From JBFWRK01 sp050248955 (GTDB lineage: Bacteria; Actinomycetota; Acidimicrobiia; Acidimicrobiales; Ilumatobacteraceae): 64,000 bases of DNA. Below, piece after piece: positions 1-7,801 of this stretch. The first letter of the stretch is position 1. Each line of letters starts with the position of its first letter. Under the pieces are notes generated by a model. That model had not been told where the DNA came from and did no database searches. It was given only the letters and a program-made list of their open reading frames with translations. The stretch covers positions 62,001 through 126,000 of the forward strand of contig JBFWRK010000007.1 of the NCBI GenBank assembly GCA_050248955.1, in the 5' to 3' direction. The position numbers were made by a program, and so were the translations under genes.

Positions 1-772
1 TGCCGTCCGCCCGGGCGAGGTACACGAGCAGGCGGTTCCCGGTGACGTGCGCGCCCACTGGCAACGAGCACCCGCTGCCGATCTCGGCGAGGAAGGCGCG
101 CTCGATCTCGACGTCGATCCGAGTCGGCGCGTGATCGATCGCACGGAGCGCTCGAAGGGCGCGACCGTCGTCCTCACGGCACTCGACGGCCACCGCGCCC
201 TGCCCGACCTGCGGCACGAACACCTCGGGTGCGAACGTCTCGGCGATTCGTTCGGTGAGACCGAGCACCTCCAGCGCGGCCGCGGCCATCACGATCGCGC
301 CGTCATCGGGAATCTTCGTCAGTCGGGTGAGGATGTTGCCCCGCAGCTCGACGAACCGCAGATCCGGTCGGAGCCCGGCGAGCTGCGCCCGCCGGCGGAC
401 GGAACCGGTGGCGACCGTCGCGCCGTGCCGCAGCTCTGCGAGCGACCGACCGACGAGCGCGTCGCGCGGATCGCGCCGGCGTCCGAACGCGCCGATGACC
501 AACCCGGGGTTCGGCGATGACGGCAGGTCCTTCGCCGAGTGCACCGCGAGGTCGGCGCGACCCTCGAGCACTGCGATCTGGACCTCCTTCGCGAACACGC
601 CCTGGCCGCCGAGCTCGTGCAGGGCGACGTCCTGTCGCTGGTCGCCGGTCGTGTCGACGAACACGAGCTCGACCGTGCAGTTCGGATCGGCAGCTTCGAG
701 CAGGCCGGCGACGACCTCGGTCTGCGTGCGCGCCTGGAGGCTGGAACGCGTGGCGAGGCGGAGGTGGGTCAC
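1..772 (-). CDS. hemC: Hydroxymethylbilane synthase (porphobilinogen deaminase), 3' end cut by window edge
   Basis: Cytosolic enzyme that polymerises four porphobilinogen units to hydroxymethylbilane in tetrapyrrole synthesis. Translating the minus strand from the GTG at 772 gives VTHLRLATRSSLQARTQTE, the family N-terminus, then the VHSAKDLP and RGNILTRL motifs and QVGQGAVAVE. The dipyrromethane-cofactor cysteine is visible in GSGCSLPVGA near the left edge. The reading frame is open to base 1, so the last part of the C-terminal domain is missing. The GTG start is the only one after the upstream in-frame stop and lies 7 bases after the hemA stop, so the gene is the third of a rex-hemA-hemC operon, as known in Streptomyces. 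Confidence 0.95.
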   Translation of the reverse strand, partial: MTHLRLATRSSLQARTQTEVVAGLLEAADPNCTVELVFVDTTGDQRQDVALHELGGQGVFAKEVQIAVLEGRADLAVHSAKDLPSSPNPGLVIGAFGRRRDPRDALVGRSLAELRHGATVATGSVRRRAQLAGLRPDLRFVELRGNILTRLTKIPDDGAIVMAAAALEVLGLTERIAETFAPEVFVPQVGQGAVAVECREDDGRALRALRAIDHAPTRIDVEIERAFLAEIGSGCSLPVGAHVTGNRLLVYLARADG

Positions 773-779
773 GCCACGC

Positions 780-2042
780 TCACTGCAGGTCGAACAGGTC
801 GCGCACTGCCGCGGCGTTGCGCTCACCACGGGGTGAGCCGACGTCGTCCTTCAACCGGACGGACGGCCCGTGGAGGAGCTTGGCGACGACGCCCCGGGTG
901 ACGGCCTCGACGGCTTCCCGTTGAGCCGGGGTGAGCTCCGCGAGACGCTTGCCGTGGCGCGCGAGCTCGGCAGCGCGCACCGCCTCCGCCCGCTCGTGCA
1001 GCTGCGCGACGAGCGGCGCCGCCTGTCGCGCCGTGGCCTCGACGACGAACCGCTCGACCTCGTCGGCGACGATCACGCGGACCTTGTCGGCCTCGGTCTT
1101 GCGCAGCTCGATGCCCTTCGCCGCCCAGGTCCGCAGGTCGTCCAGGTTGAGCAGGCTCACCCCGGGAATCGCGGCGACGCCGACATCGACGTCGCGGGGA
1201 ACGGCGATGTCGACGATCAGCAAGGGCCGCTGCGGGCGGACGGACATCGCTGCGGCGACGATCTCGTGGTCGATGATGATGCTGCCGGACCCGGTACCCG
1301 TCAGCACGAGATCTGCTTCGGCGATGGCAGCCGGCAGGTCGGCGAAGGGTGCGATGCGACCGTTCACGCGGTCGGCGAGTGCGGCGGCGCGCTCCGGTGT
1401 CCGGTTGGCGACGGCCATCTCGGCGACGCCGTTCGAGGCGATCGCGACGGCCATGCCCTCGCTCATCTCGCCGGCGCCGACGACGAGCACGCGCCGTCCG
1501 GCCAGACCACCGAGGTGCTCCCTCGCCATCTCGACCGCGGCGTGCGACACCGACGCGGTGGAGCGGCTGATCGACGTCTCCGTACGGGCCCGCTTGCCGA
1601 CCTCGATCGCGTGGCGGAACAGCAGGTTCAGCGAGGCACGGGAACCGCCCTCGGCCTGCGCCAGCTCCCATGCGGAGCGGACCTGGCCGAGGATCTCGTG
1701 CTCGCCGAGGACGGCCGAGTCGAGGCCGGCGGCCACCTCGAAGAGGTGCGTGACGGCCGCCTCGTCGTGCTGGCTGTAGAGGTGGGGATGCAGGTCGTCG
1801 GGGGCGAGGCCGCCGAGCTCGCAGAAGAAGTCGCGGATGTCGGCGTAGGCGCCGTGGAAGCGCTCGGCGACGGCGTAGACCTCGATCCGGTTGCACGTGG
1901 AGACGACGACGACCTCGGCGATGTTGCTGCGGCTCTGGAGCGAGTGCACCGCCTTCGGCACCGCGTCCACCGACAGCGAGACCCGCTCCAGGATGGCGAG
2001 CGGACCCGTGCGATGGTTGACCCCGATGACGACGATGGACAC
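780..2042 (-). CDS. hemA: Glutamyl-tRNA reductase
   Basis: NADPH-dependent reduction of glutamyl-tRNA(Glu) to glutamate-1-semialdehyde, the first step of C5-pathway haem synthesis. The 420-residue product has the usual length. It starts MSIVVIGVNHRTGPL, carries the catalytic cysteine in STCNRIEVYA (Cys50), the Rossmann motif VLVVGAGEMSEGMA near residue 187, and a C-terminal dimerisation helix region. The ATG at 2042 follows the rex stop by 7 bases and the gene ends 7 bases before hemC, so the three genes are very likely co-transcribed from the promoter upstream of rex. Confidence 0.97.
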   Translation of the reverse strand: MSIVVIGVNHRTGPLAILERVSLSVDAVPKAVHSLQSRSNIAEVVVVSTCNRIEVYAVAERFHGAYADIRDFFCELGGLAPDDLHPHLYSQHDEAAVTHLFEVAAGLDSAVLGEHEILGQVRSAWELAQAEGGSRASLNLLFRHAIEVGKRARTETSISRSTASVSHAAVEMAREHLGGLAGRRVLVVGAGEMSEGMAVAIASNGVAEMAVANRTPERAAALADRVNGRIAPFADLPAAIAEADLVLTGTGSGSIIIDHEIVAAAMSVRPQRPLLIVDIAVPRDVDVGVAAIPGVSLLNLDDLRTWAAKGIELRKTEADKVRVIVADEVERFVVEATARQAAPLVAQLHERAEAVRAAELARHGKRLAELTPAQREAVEAVTRGVVAKLLHGPSVRLKDDVGSPRGERNAAAVRDLFDLQ

Positions 2043-2049
2043 GGCGACC

Positions 2050-2781
2050 TCAGGCGCTCGCCGACCGGCCAGAGCCGCCGGGACCGGGCACGACGCTCAA
2101 CGACGGCGTCGCGGCGCTGCGCTGCTCGTAGTAACTGAGGATCTGCAGCTCGACCGCGAGGTCGACCTTGCGCACGCGGATCGCGCGCGGGACCGAGAGC
2201 ACGGTCGGTGCGAAGTTCAGGATCGACGTGATGCCGGCCTGGACGAGCCGGTCGGCAGCGTCCTGGGCGGCGTGCCCCGGCGTCGCGATCACGCCGATCG
2301 ACAGCTTGCGGGACTGCACCACTTGCGTCAGGTCGTCGATGTGGCGCACGCGCGTGCCGGCGACCAACGAGCCGACCTTCGCCGGGTCGATGTCCACGAC
2401 AGCCGCCACGGGGAAGCCCCGTTCGCCGAACCCGCCGTAGCCGGCGAGCGCCTGGCCGAGGTTGCCGGCGCCGACGATCACGACCGGCCAGTCGTGCGTG
2501 AGGCCGAGCTCACGGCGGATCTGGTAGACGAGATAGGCGACCTCGTAGCCGACCCCGCGAGTGCCGTACGACCCGAGATACGAGAGGTCCTTGCGCACTT
2601 TGGCGGCATTGACTCCACCGAGCTCAGCGAGCCGGTCGGACGAGACGGAGTCGACCTCGTCAGCCGCCAACTCGGTCAGGATGCGCAGATAGACGGGCAG
2701 CCGAGCGACGGTCGCCTCCGGGATCCGGCGGCGGACGCGCTCTCCGGTGGTTCGGTGATCGGTGCCTCGGTGCTCGACCAT
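2050..2781 (-). CDS. rex: Redox-sensing transcriptional repressor Rex
   Basis: NADH/NAD-responsive repressor. The 243-residue protein has an N-terminal winged helix (about residues 20-90; ATVARLPVYLRIL and VNAAKVRKDLSYLGSYG are family signatures) and a Rossmann domain with GAGNLGQALAGYGGF that binds the dinucleotide. In Streptomyces, Rex represses its own rex-hem operon and respiratory genes; here the same order rex-hemA-hemC is present. A Rex-operator-like palindrome lies at 2803-2818, just upstream. The -10 box at 2791-2796 ends 9 bases before the ATG, so the message is leaderless or nearly so. Confidence 0.96.
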   Translation of the reverse strand: MVEHRGTDHRTTGERVRRRIPEATVARLPVYLRILTELAADEVDSVSSDRLAELGGVNAAKVRKDLSYLGSYGTRGVGYEVAYLVYQIRRELGLTHDWPVVIVGAGNLGQALAGYGGFGERGFPVAAVVDIDPAKVGSLVAGTRVRHIDDLTQVVQSRKLSIGVIATPGHAAQDAADRLVQAGITSILNFAPTVLSVPRAIRVRKVDLAVELQILSYYEQRSAATPSLSVVPGPGGSGRSASA

Positions 2782-2790
2782 GCGTCTCCC

Positions 2791-2796
2791 AGGTTA
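2791..2796 (-). promoter_or_regulatory. Predicted -10 box of rex-hemA-hemC
   Basis: TAACCT on the minus strand, 9 bases before the rex ATG at 2781. It fits the actinobacterial TAnnnT box and is the mirror image of the TAACCT at 2833-2838 on the other strand. No good -35 is seen. Confidence 0.6.
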
Positions 2797-2802
2797 CGCG
2801 CT

Positions 2803-2818
2803 CGTGCACGTGTTCACG
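2803..2818. promoter_or_regulatory. Candidate Rex operator
   Basis: The 16-mer CGTGCACGTGTTCACG agrees with the Streptomyces Rex operator as I recall it (TGTGAACGCGTTCACA) at 12 of 16 positions, with the right half GTTCAC intact. It sits between the two outward -10 boxes, where bound Rex would block both rex-hemA-hemC and the 2848 gene. This is a prediction from sequence only. Confidence 0.65.
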
Positions 2819-2832
2819 AAGTCAGCTGCTCG

Positions 2833-2838
2833 TAACCT
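2833..2838 (+). promoter_or_regulatory. Predicted -10 box of the 7-TM protein gene
   Basis: TAACCT 9 bases before the GTG at 2848, giving a leaderless start. It forms an inverted repeat (AGGTTACG at 2791-2798 with CGTAACCT at 2831-2838) with the rex promoter. Confidence 0.55.
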
Positions 2839-2847
2839 CCACTCCTC

Positions 2848-3600
2848 GTGGTCACTGTCGATGTCGCCCTCGCTGCTGCGGCCACGTTGGTCGCCCTCGC
2901 CTTCGCGCTGTCCACGTTCGACCGCTGGTCCCGCCGCCGCCGGCCACACGAGCTCGCCTGGACGATCGCCCTGCTGCTGTTCGCCGCGGGCTCGGCATCG
3001 CTGTGGTGGGCGATGGAGCGCGGTTGGAGCGCACCCAGCTTCCGGATGTTCTTCCTCACCGGCGCGATCCTCAACGTCCCGTGGCTCGCGCTCGGGACCG
3101 TCTACCTGATCGGCGGCGAACGCGTCGGGAACCGCGTCCGCGCGTGGCTGCTGTGGCTGTCCGGGTTGGCGACCGGCGTCGTGCTGACCGCCCCGATGAA
3201 GGGCCCGGTCCCGTCGGCCGAGTTCCCCGAGGGCAGGGAGCTGTTCGGCGCGTTCCCGAGGGTCCTCGCCGCCGTCGGCTCGGGGGTGTCGGCGGTCGTG
3301 ATCATTGCCGGCGCCCTCTGGACCACCTGGCGGTTCGTGCGGACGCGCAGCGCGCCGCCCGGCCGGGTGCTCGGCAACCTGCTGATCGCCGCCGGCACGA
3401 TCGTGCTCTCCGCCAGCGGCACGCTCGCTGGTCGCCTCGGCAAGGACCGCGCGTTCATCGTCACGCTCCTCGCCGGCATCGTCGTGCTCTTCGCCGGGTT
3501 CCTCGTGGCTGGTGTTCAACGCAGCTCGCGCCGGAGCAGCTTGCCGGCCACGCCGCGGGGGAGCTCGTCGACGAAGAGGATCTTCGAAGGGCACTTGTAG
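2848..3600 (+). CDS. Seven-helix membrane protein of unknown function
   Basis: A 250-residue integral membrane protein I cannot assign to a named family. Hydrophobic segments lie near residues 3-22, 35-55, 70-90, 98-118, 143-162, 178-197 and 207-225, that is seven predicted helices with short loops. It is divergent from rex and shares the intergenic Rex-like operator, so a link to redox or respiration is possible but inferred. No ribosome site precedes the GTG at 2848; the -10 box suggests leaderless translation. The last 28 codons overlap the 3' end of the acyl-CoA ligase on the other strand and read as a polar, basic tail, so the tail is probably not conserved. Confidence 0.75.
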   Translation: MVTVDVALAAAATLVALAFALSTFDRWSRRRRPHELAWTIALLLFAAGSASLWWAMERGWSAPSFRMFFLTGAILNVPWLALGTVYLIGGERVGNRVRAWLLWLSGLATGVVLTAPMKGPVPSAEFPEGRELFGAFPRVLAAVGSGVSAVVIIAGALWTTWRFVRTRSAPPGRVLGNLLIAAGTIVLSASGTLAGRLGKDRAFIVTLLAGIVVLFAGFLVAGVQRSSRRSSLPATPRGSSSTKRIFEGHL

Positions 3601-5003
3601 CGGGCGAGGTTCGCGCAGCAGTACGCGATCAGTTGCTCTTCCTCGAGGTGGGCGCCGGCCGACTGCACGACGTAGGCCTTCACGGCCTCCCCCGTGTGCG
3701 GGTGCGGCACGCCGATCACGGCGACGTCGTCGACCCCGGGATGCCCGGCCAGGACGTCCTCCACCTCGGCCGGGTACACGTTGAAGCCGGACACGATGAT
3801 GAGGTCCTTGACGCGATCGACGAGGTACAGGTACCCGTCTCCGTCGGTCACCGCGACATCCCCGGTGCGCAGCCAGCCGTCAGCGGTGAGCACGCGCTCC
3901 GTCGCTTCCGGATCCTCGAAGTAGCCGGCGAAGACGTTGGGTCCCTTCACCCAGATCTCGCCCGGGTCACCGGCAACCACGTCGTCACCCTGTTCGTCGA
4001 CGAGCCGCACCTCGATGCCGTCGAGCACCTTGCCGATCGAGCCCGGCTTGATCTGCAGCCCGGCGGAACTGGTGACGGTCGGTGATGCCTCGGTCAGCCC
4101 GTAGCCCTCGCTGAGCCGCAGGCCGAACCGCTGCTCGAGACGGCGGATCGCGTCCTCGGGCATCTTCGACGCACCCGTGAGCGCGAGACGCACGCTCGCG
4201 AACGCATCTGCCGGCGCCTCGTCGAACTGCGCGAATGCGAGCCACATCGGGGGCGCACCCGGGATCACGGTGACGCCCCGCTCCCGGATCGTGTCGAGCG
4301 CGGTGGCCGGGTCGAAGCGGTTCACGAGCACGACCGTGGCGCCGCGGGCGAGGGACAGCCCGAGCACGATGTTCAACCCATAGATGTGGTGCAGCGGGAG
4401 GACACCGAAGACGACGTCGCTGGCGTCGACGCGCACGACTGCGGATTCGCTCTGGTCGATGTTCGAGCGCAGGTTCTCGTGGGTGAGCATCGCCGCTCGG
4501 GGCGCACCGGCCGTGCCGCTCGTGAAGATCAGGACGGCGATCGCATGGGGGTCGACGTCGACGATCGGCACCGAGGTGTGGGACAGCAGTTCGTCGAAGC
4601 CGACGGCACCGTCGATCAGGGAGCCGTCGGTCGCCACGACGTGCTCGACGGACGGGCACGCGGGTGCGATCACGGCCCACGCCGACGCTGCGACGGGGTC
4701 GACGATCGCCGCGAGCGCGCCGACGGCGGAGATCTGGCGGGCTGCCTCGGGAGCGGGCGACGACGGGCTCAGCGGCACTGCCACCGCGCCGAGGCCGATG
4801 ACCGCGAGGTAGGACACGACGAAGTAGCGACAGTTGCCGCAGACGATCGCGACCCGGTCGCCCTCGCTGATGCCAAGGCCGGCGAGCGCGCCCCGCAGCG
4901 CGCCGACCTGGTCCCGGAGCTCGCCGTAGGTCGTCGGCCGTCCACGGCTGATCAGCGCGATTCCGTCAGCCGGATGGTCGTCGATCAGATGCGCGAGGTT
5001 CAC
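3516..5003 (-). CDS. AMP-dependent acyl-CoA synthetase/ligase
   Basis: Adenylate-forming enzyme of the ANL superfamily that activates a carboxylic acid, probably a fatty acid, to its CoA thioester. Motifs in order: the AMP/P-loop signature FTSGTAGAPRAAMLTHENL, the GYGLTEASPT motif, the hinge aspartate segment DGWLRTGDVAVTDGDGYLYL, DRVKDLIIVSGFNVYPAEVE, and a C-terminal PRGVAGKLLRREL with the catalytic lysine. The GTG at 5003 is preceded by GAGGGGG at a good distance; an in-frame GTG at 5030 would add nine residues. Length (about 495) is normal. The stop codon lies inside the convergent 2848 gene. Substrate chain length cannot be told from sequence. Confidence 0.9.
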   Translation of the reverse strand: MNLAHLIDDHPADGIALISRGRPTTYGELRDQVGALRGALAGLGISEGDRVAIVCGNCRYFVVSYLAVIGLGAVAVPLSPSSPAPEAARQISAVGALAAIVDPVAASAWAVIAPACPSVEHVVATDGSLIDGAVGFDELLSHTSVPIVDVDPHAIAVLIFTSGTAGAPRAAMLTHENLRSNIDQSESAVVRVDASDVVFGVLPLHHIYGLNIVLGLSLARGATVVLVNRFDPATALDTIRERGVTVIPGAPPMWLAFAQFDEAPADAFASVRLALTGASKMPEDAIRRLEQRFGLRLSEGYGLTEASPTVTSSAGLQIKPGSIGKVLDGIEVRLVDEQGDDVVAGDPGEIWVKGPNVFAGYFEDPEATERVLTADGWLRTGDVAVTDGDGYLYLVDRVKDLIIVSGFNVYPAEVEDVLAGHPGVDDVAVIGVPHPHTGEAVKAYVVQSAGAHLEEEQLIAYCCANLARYKCPSKILFVDELPRGVAGKLLRRELR

Positions 5004-5106
5004 GGTGTCAGGTCCCCCTCCGAGAGCCACGTGATCGTAGTGCCGCCCGATGATCGCTCCGGCGCTGTGGGCCTGGGGCTCGACCGACCGTCACCATGGC
5101 GGCCGA

Positions 5107-5193
5107 TCAGAGCTGGACGAGCAGTTGGTACAGGCCGGCACCGAGGATCACGAGGATGAGGAGCGCGATGGTGAGCGTGGTCGCTGGGCGCAT
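5107..5193 (-). CDS. 28-residue single-pass membrane peptide
   Basis: A short open frame starting MRPATTLTIALLILVILGAG and ending in QLLVQL. Almost the whole length is one hydrophobic helix with a single arginine at the N-terminus. Its ATG lies 4 bases after the stop of the SAM hydrolase gene on the same strand, so it would be co-translated with it. The third-position GC bias and the clean helix support a real gene. It resembles short conserved actinobacterial membrane peptides in style only; function unknown. Confidence 0.6.
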   Translation of the reverse strand: MRPATTLTIALLILVILGAGLYQLLVQL

Positions 5194-5197
5194 GTCG

Positions 5198-6073
5198 TCA
5201 ACCTATCCGGCCGGTCCGGAGCGTGACCGGTGAGGTGACGCCACCCTCGTCGGGCGCCGGTTCGAGCACGACCGGGTCGGTCGGCCCGAGGCCGAGCTCG
5301 GCAGCCGCGGAGAACTGATCGAGCGCGAGCGCGAGCATCCCGTACGAATCGACGACGAGGCCTGGTGCACCGGGCGGGATCGCTGCGAACGACGGCACGA
5401 CGACCATCGAGCGCACGTGCTCACCGAAGCGGACCCGGACGCGGTCACCCCAGTCCGGACCCCACGCGGCACTCAGGTCGTCCGGGCCTACGTTCAGCTG
5501 CACGTTGCCGAAGCGGTCGATCCACACGGCCTCGGCGACGAGTGTTGACCCTTCGACGCGCGGGAGCGGGATCACCGAGGGCAGCAAGACGGCGGGATCG
5601 ATCTCGTCGCCGAGATCGGCGAGATCGACACCGTTGCAGAGGTGCGCGGCGACCGGCGCGAACACGTCCCGTCCGGCGAAGGTCGCACCCGGCGACGCGA
5701 GGTGGTACTCGTCGTTGGTGAGGACGACGGCCCGTTCGGCGCCGCCGGTGAGCGCCACTGCGGGACCGAGCAGCCCGTTGTCGGGGCCGAGGACGATGCC
5801 CGCGCCGCCGGCGACCTCGACCGCGACGGCCCGTCGGTCGGTGCCGACCCCGGGATCGACGACGGCGAGGACGATGCCGGCAGGCACGTAGGCGATGCAG
5901 CGGGCGAGCGCGAGCGCGCCGGCGCGGATGTCGAACGGCGGGATCTCGTGCGTGAGGTCGACGATCGTGACATGCGGGGCCAGGTCGCGCACGACCGCCT
6001 TCACGACACCCACGAACTCGTCGGCGGTGCCGAAGTCGGAGAGGAACGAGATCGTGTCGAAGCGTCGTTCCAT
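5198..6073 (-). CDS. SAM hydrolase / SAM hydroxide adenosyltransferase (DUF62)
   Basis: Member of the fluorinase/chlorinase superfamily; most bacterial members hydrolyse S-adenosylmethionine to adenosine and methionine. The product (291 residues) shows the N-terminal SFLSDFGTADEFVG, the VDPGVGTDRRAVAV segment, GPDNGLLGPA and the signature GATFAGRDVFAPVAAHL, followed by the C-terminal beta-barrel with WIDRFGNVQLNV. I chose the ATG at 6073 because the homologous region begins there and a TAGGGT box lies 7 bases upstream; a longer frame to 6205 gives a non-conserved basic leader. It is followed at 4 bases by the 28-residue peptide gene. A halogenase role is unlikely without more evidence. Confidence 0.88.
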   Translation of the reverse strand: MERRFDTISFLSDFGTADEFVGVVKAVVRDLAPHVTIVDLTHEIPPFDIRAGALALARCIAYVPAGIVLAVVDPGVGTDRRAVAVEVAGGAGIVLGPDNGLLGPAVALTGGAERAVVLTNDEYHLASPGATFAGRDVFAPVAAHLCNGVDLADLGDEIDPAVLLPSVIPLPRVEGSTLVAEAVWIDRFGNVQLNVGPDDLSAAWGPDWGDRVRVRFGEHVRSMVVVPSFAAIPPGAPGLVVDSYGMLALALDQFSAAAELGLGPTDPVVLEPAPDEGGVTSPVTLRTGRIG

Positions 6074-6080
6074 CTCCTCG

Positions 6081-6086
6081 ACCCTA
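6081..6086 (-). promoter_or_regulatory. Predicted -10 box of the SAM hydrolase gene
   Basis: TAGGGT on the minus strand, 7 bases before the ATG at 6073, consistent with a leaderless message. Confidence 0.5.
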
Positions 6087-6322
6087 CCCACCCCACTCGT
6101 TCGCTGTGAGTGGGCGAGCCGTGGACGCGCGACGGAGGCCGGCGCCAACCCCCCGATGGCACCGGCCTCGTCGGCGCAGCCCTTTCGGGCGCGTCCGCCG
6201 GTCACGCAGGGCGACCGACCGGTCTCTCGACCTAAGCGGCGAGGTTACGCAAATCACAACGCTGAGAAAAGGGTCACGTCCCAGAAACCGAAGAGATTTC
6301 TGTGATACCAGGATCGTGCGCG
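6087..6322 (-). other. Intergenic region with a strong hairpin between proC and the SAM hydrolase gene
   Basis: No gene is supported in these 236 bases. Bases 6135-6146 and 6158-6169 pair as a 12-bp stem (one G-U on the minus-strand RNA) with an 11-base loop. A weaker 6-bp hairpin (CAGAAA/TTTCTG) is at 6282-6302, 42 bases after the proC start-distal end (its stop is at 6323). The stretch 6240-6310 is visibly poorer in GC than its surroundings and contains a TAACCT on the minus strand at 6243-6248 that could be a second -10 box. The hairpins could terminate proC transcription or form a structured leader; neither has a T-run after it. Confidence 0.45.
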
Positions 6323-7135
6323 CTAAGCGCCCAACTGCCGACTTCTCTCAGTGGCCGAGTTGACAGCGTCGAGAAACGCTGCCCGAACGCCGTGCGACTC
6401 GAGCGCGCGGAGCCCCGCGGCGGTGGTGCCGCCGGGCGACGTCACGTTCGCCCGCAGGATCTCCGGCAGCTCACCGGTCTGCTGCAGCAACGTCGCCGAG
6501 CCCACGAGCAGCTGCGTCACGAGCGCACGAGCGGTGGGCCGGGGCAAGCCGACCAGGACGCCGCCCTCGATCAGCGCTTCGGCGACGAGCATCACGTAGG
6601 CCGGACCGGATCCGGCCAGACCGGTCACCGCGTCGAGCTGGTGCTCCGGTACGCGCACGACGGTGCCCACCGCTTCGAGGATCGAGCTCGCCCAGACGAG
6701 GTCGTCCTCCCGGGCAGCCCTGCCGGGCGAGATCGCCGAGGCGCCGGCGCGCACCATCGCCGGGGTGTTCGGCATCGCCCGGACGATGGCGACGCCCGGG
6801 TCGCCGGCCGCGGCCTCGAGCGCTGCGACCGTCACGCCGGCGGCGATCGACAGCACGCGCCGAGCGCCGGCTGCCACCGCTGCCGAGGTGGCCGGCGCGA
6901 CGTCCTGCGGTTTGACCGCGATGATTGCGCCGGCGCATCGAGCGATCGAATCGCCGACGACCACACCGGGGTAGCGCTCCGCGACCTCGGCCCGACGCGA
7001 TGCGACCACCTCGACCACCGCCAGCTCGTCGGGCCGGCACCAACCGGCATCGATCAGGCCGCCGAGGAGCGCTGCTCCCATGTTGCCGCCGCCGAAGATC
7101 GCGAGGGAGACAGGCGGGGTGTCGGCGTCGGTCAT
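6323..7135 (-). CDS. proC: Pyrroline-5-carboxylate reductase
   Basis: Final step of proline synthesis: NAD(P)H-dependent reduction of pyrroline-5-carboxylate. The 270-residue product begins with a Rossmann motif (LAIFGGGNMGAALLGG), has VKPQDVAPAT, RAMPNTPAMV, and the C-terminal signature GLAGSGPAYVMLVAEALIEG with VTSPGGTTAAGL. The ATG at 7135 has a TACCGT box 8 bases upstream; a longer open frame up to 7717 is only a shadow of the YbjN gene. proC, mshA, a YbjN protein and a phosphoglycerate-mutase-like gene also lie close together in Mycobacterium, so the neighbourhood is an old actinobacterial one. Confidence 0.96.
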   Translation of the reverse strand: MTDADTPPVSLAIFGGGNMGAALLGGLIDAGWCRPDELAVVEVVASRRAEVAERYPGVVVGDSIARCAGAIIAVKPQDVAPATSAAVAAGARRVLSIAAGVTVAALEAAAGDPGVAIVRAMPNTPAMVRAGASAISPGRAAREDDLVWASSILEAVGTVVRVPEHQLDAVTGLAGSGPAYVMLVAEALIEGGVLVGLPRPTARALVTQLLVGSATLLQQTGELPEILRANVTSPGGTTAAGLRALESHGVRAAFLDAVNSATERSRQLGA

Positions 7136-7143
7136 GACCGGCA

Positions 7144-7149
7144 ACGGTA
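7144..7149 (-). promoter_or_regulatory. Predicted -10 box of proC
   Basis: TACCGT on the minus strand, 8 bases before the proC ATG; leaderless geometry. Confidence 0.5.
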
Positions 7150-7245
7150 GGTGGTCCGGGAGCAGCGAGCCTCGACTTCCCCGATCAGAGGGTTGACACC
7201 CCCGGACCGCACCCATGTGTGCCGACGCACCGGCGTCCCGGCAGA

Positions 7246-7773
7246 TCAGCCGGGAAGAACCCGTGGTGGCGGCGCGGTGGCAGGCGCCGGCTCCGCCGTC
7301 GGCGCGGCGTCGCGGAAGCGGCTGGGGTAGCCGAGGCGGATCAGCGCCGGGAACGACTGCTCGACGTAGGCGTAGAGCGACCCGATGATGCGGTCGAGCT
7401 CGGCTTCGGTCAGCGCTGCGTTCGGCAGCTCGCCGCGCAGGAAGATCGCGTCCTCGACGCCGATCGCGAAGTGGGCGCCGACGAGCCGCTCGTTGCGGCG
7501 CAGCAGCTGCTCGTAGACCTCGGCGATGTTCTCCTCCGGCGCCGGCATGACGTACGCCTCGTAGCGGAGCGTCCGCTGCCCGAGCGTGAGCCAGACGGTG
7601 ATGAAGTCCTTCTCGTCTCCGCGCATCCGCACGTACCAGCGTCGCTCCGAGTCCGACGGCTCGCCACGGTCGACGGCAGCGACGACCGGGTTCTCGGCGC
7701 GGAAGGAGGCGAGCCATCCGTCGATGGCGAGCTCGAGGCCGGCGAGCGCGCCGTCGTCCTGCCAGTCGGTCAC
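7246..7773 (-). CDS. YbjN domain-containing protein
   Basis: A soluble 175-residue protein of the YbjN/type III chaperone-like fold. The segment ERRWYVRMRGDEKDFITVWL followed by LRYEAYVMPAPEEN and FAIGVEDAIFLRGELP is the pattern seen in the mycobacterial gene next to mshA. The last 25 residues are Ala/Pro-rich and probably disordered. A GGAGGA ribosome site precedes the GTG at 7773. It lies 28 bases after the mshA stop and probably shares its message. The biochemical function of the family is not established. Confidence 0.8.
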   Translation of the reverse strand: MTDWQDDGALAGLELAIDGWLASFRAENPVVAAVDRGEPSDSERRWYVRMRGDEKDFITVWLTLGQRTLRYEAYVMPAPEENIAEVYEQLLRRNERLVGAHFAIGVEDAIFLRGELPNAALTEAELDRIIGSLYAYVEQSFPALIRLGYPSRFRDAAPTAEPAPATAPPPRVLPG

Positions 7774-7801
7774 GTCGCAGTTCCTCCGCGTGAGCCGGCG
7801 T

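Noticed and set aside
6074..6322. c-di-AMP (ydaO) or SAM riboswitch upstream of the SAM hydrolase gene
   Set aside because: The TAACCTCG fragment resembles the 3' end of the ydaO motif, but the GGGGAACC and GGGTGAAT blocks are absent, and no SAM-I or SAM-IV core is seen. Only a hairpin is reported.
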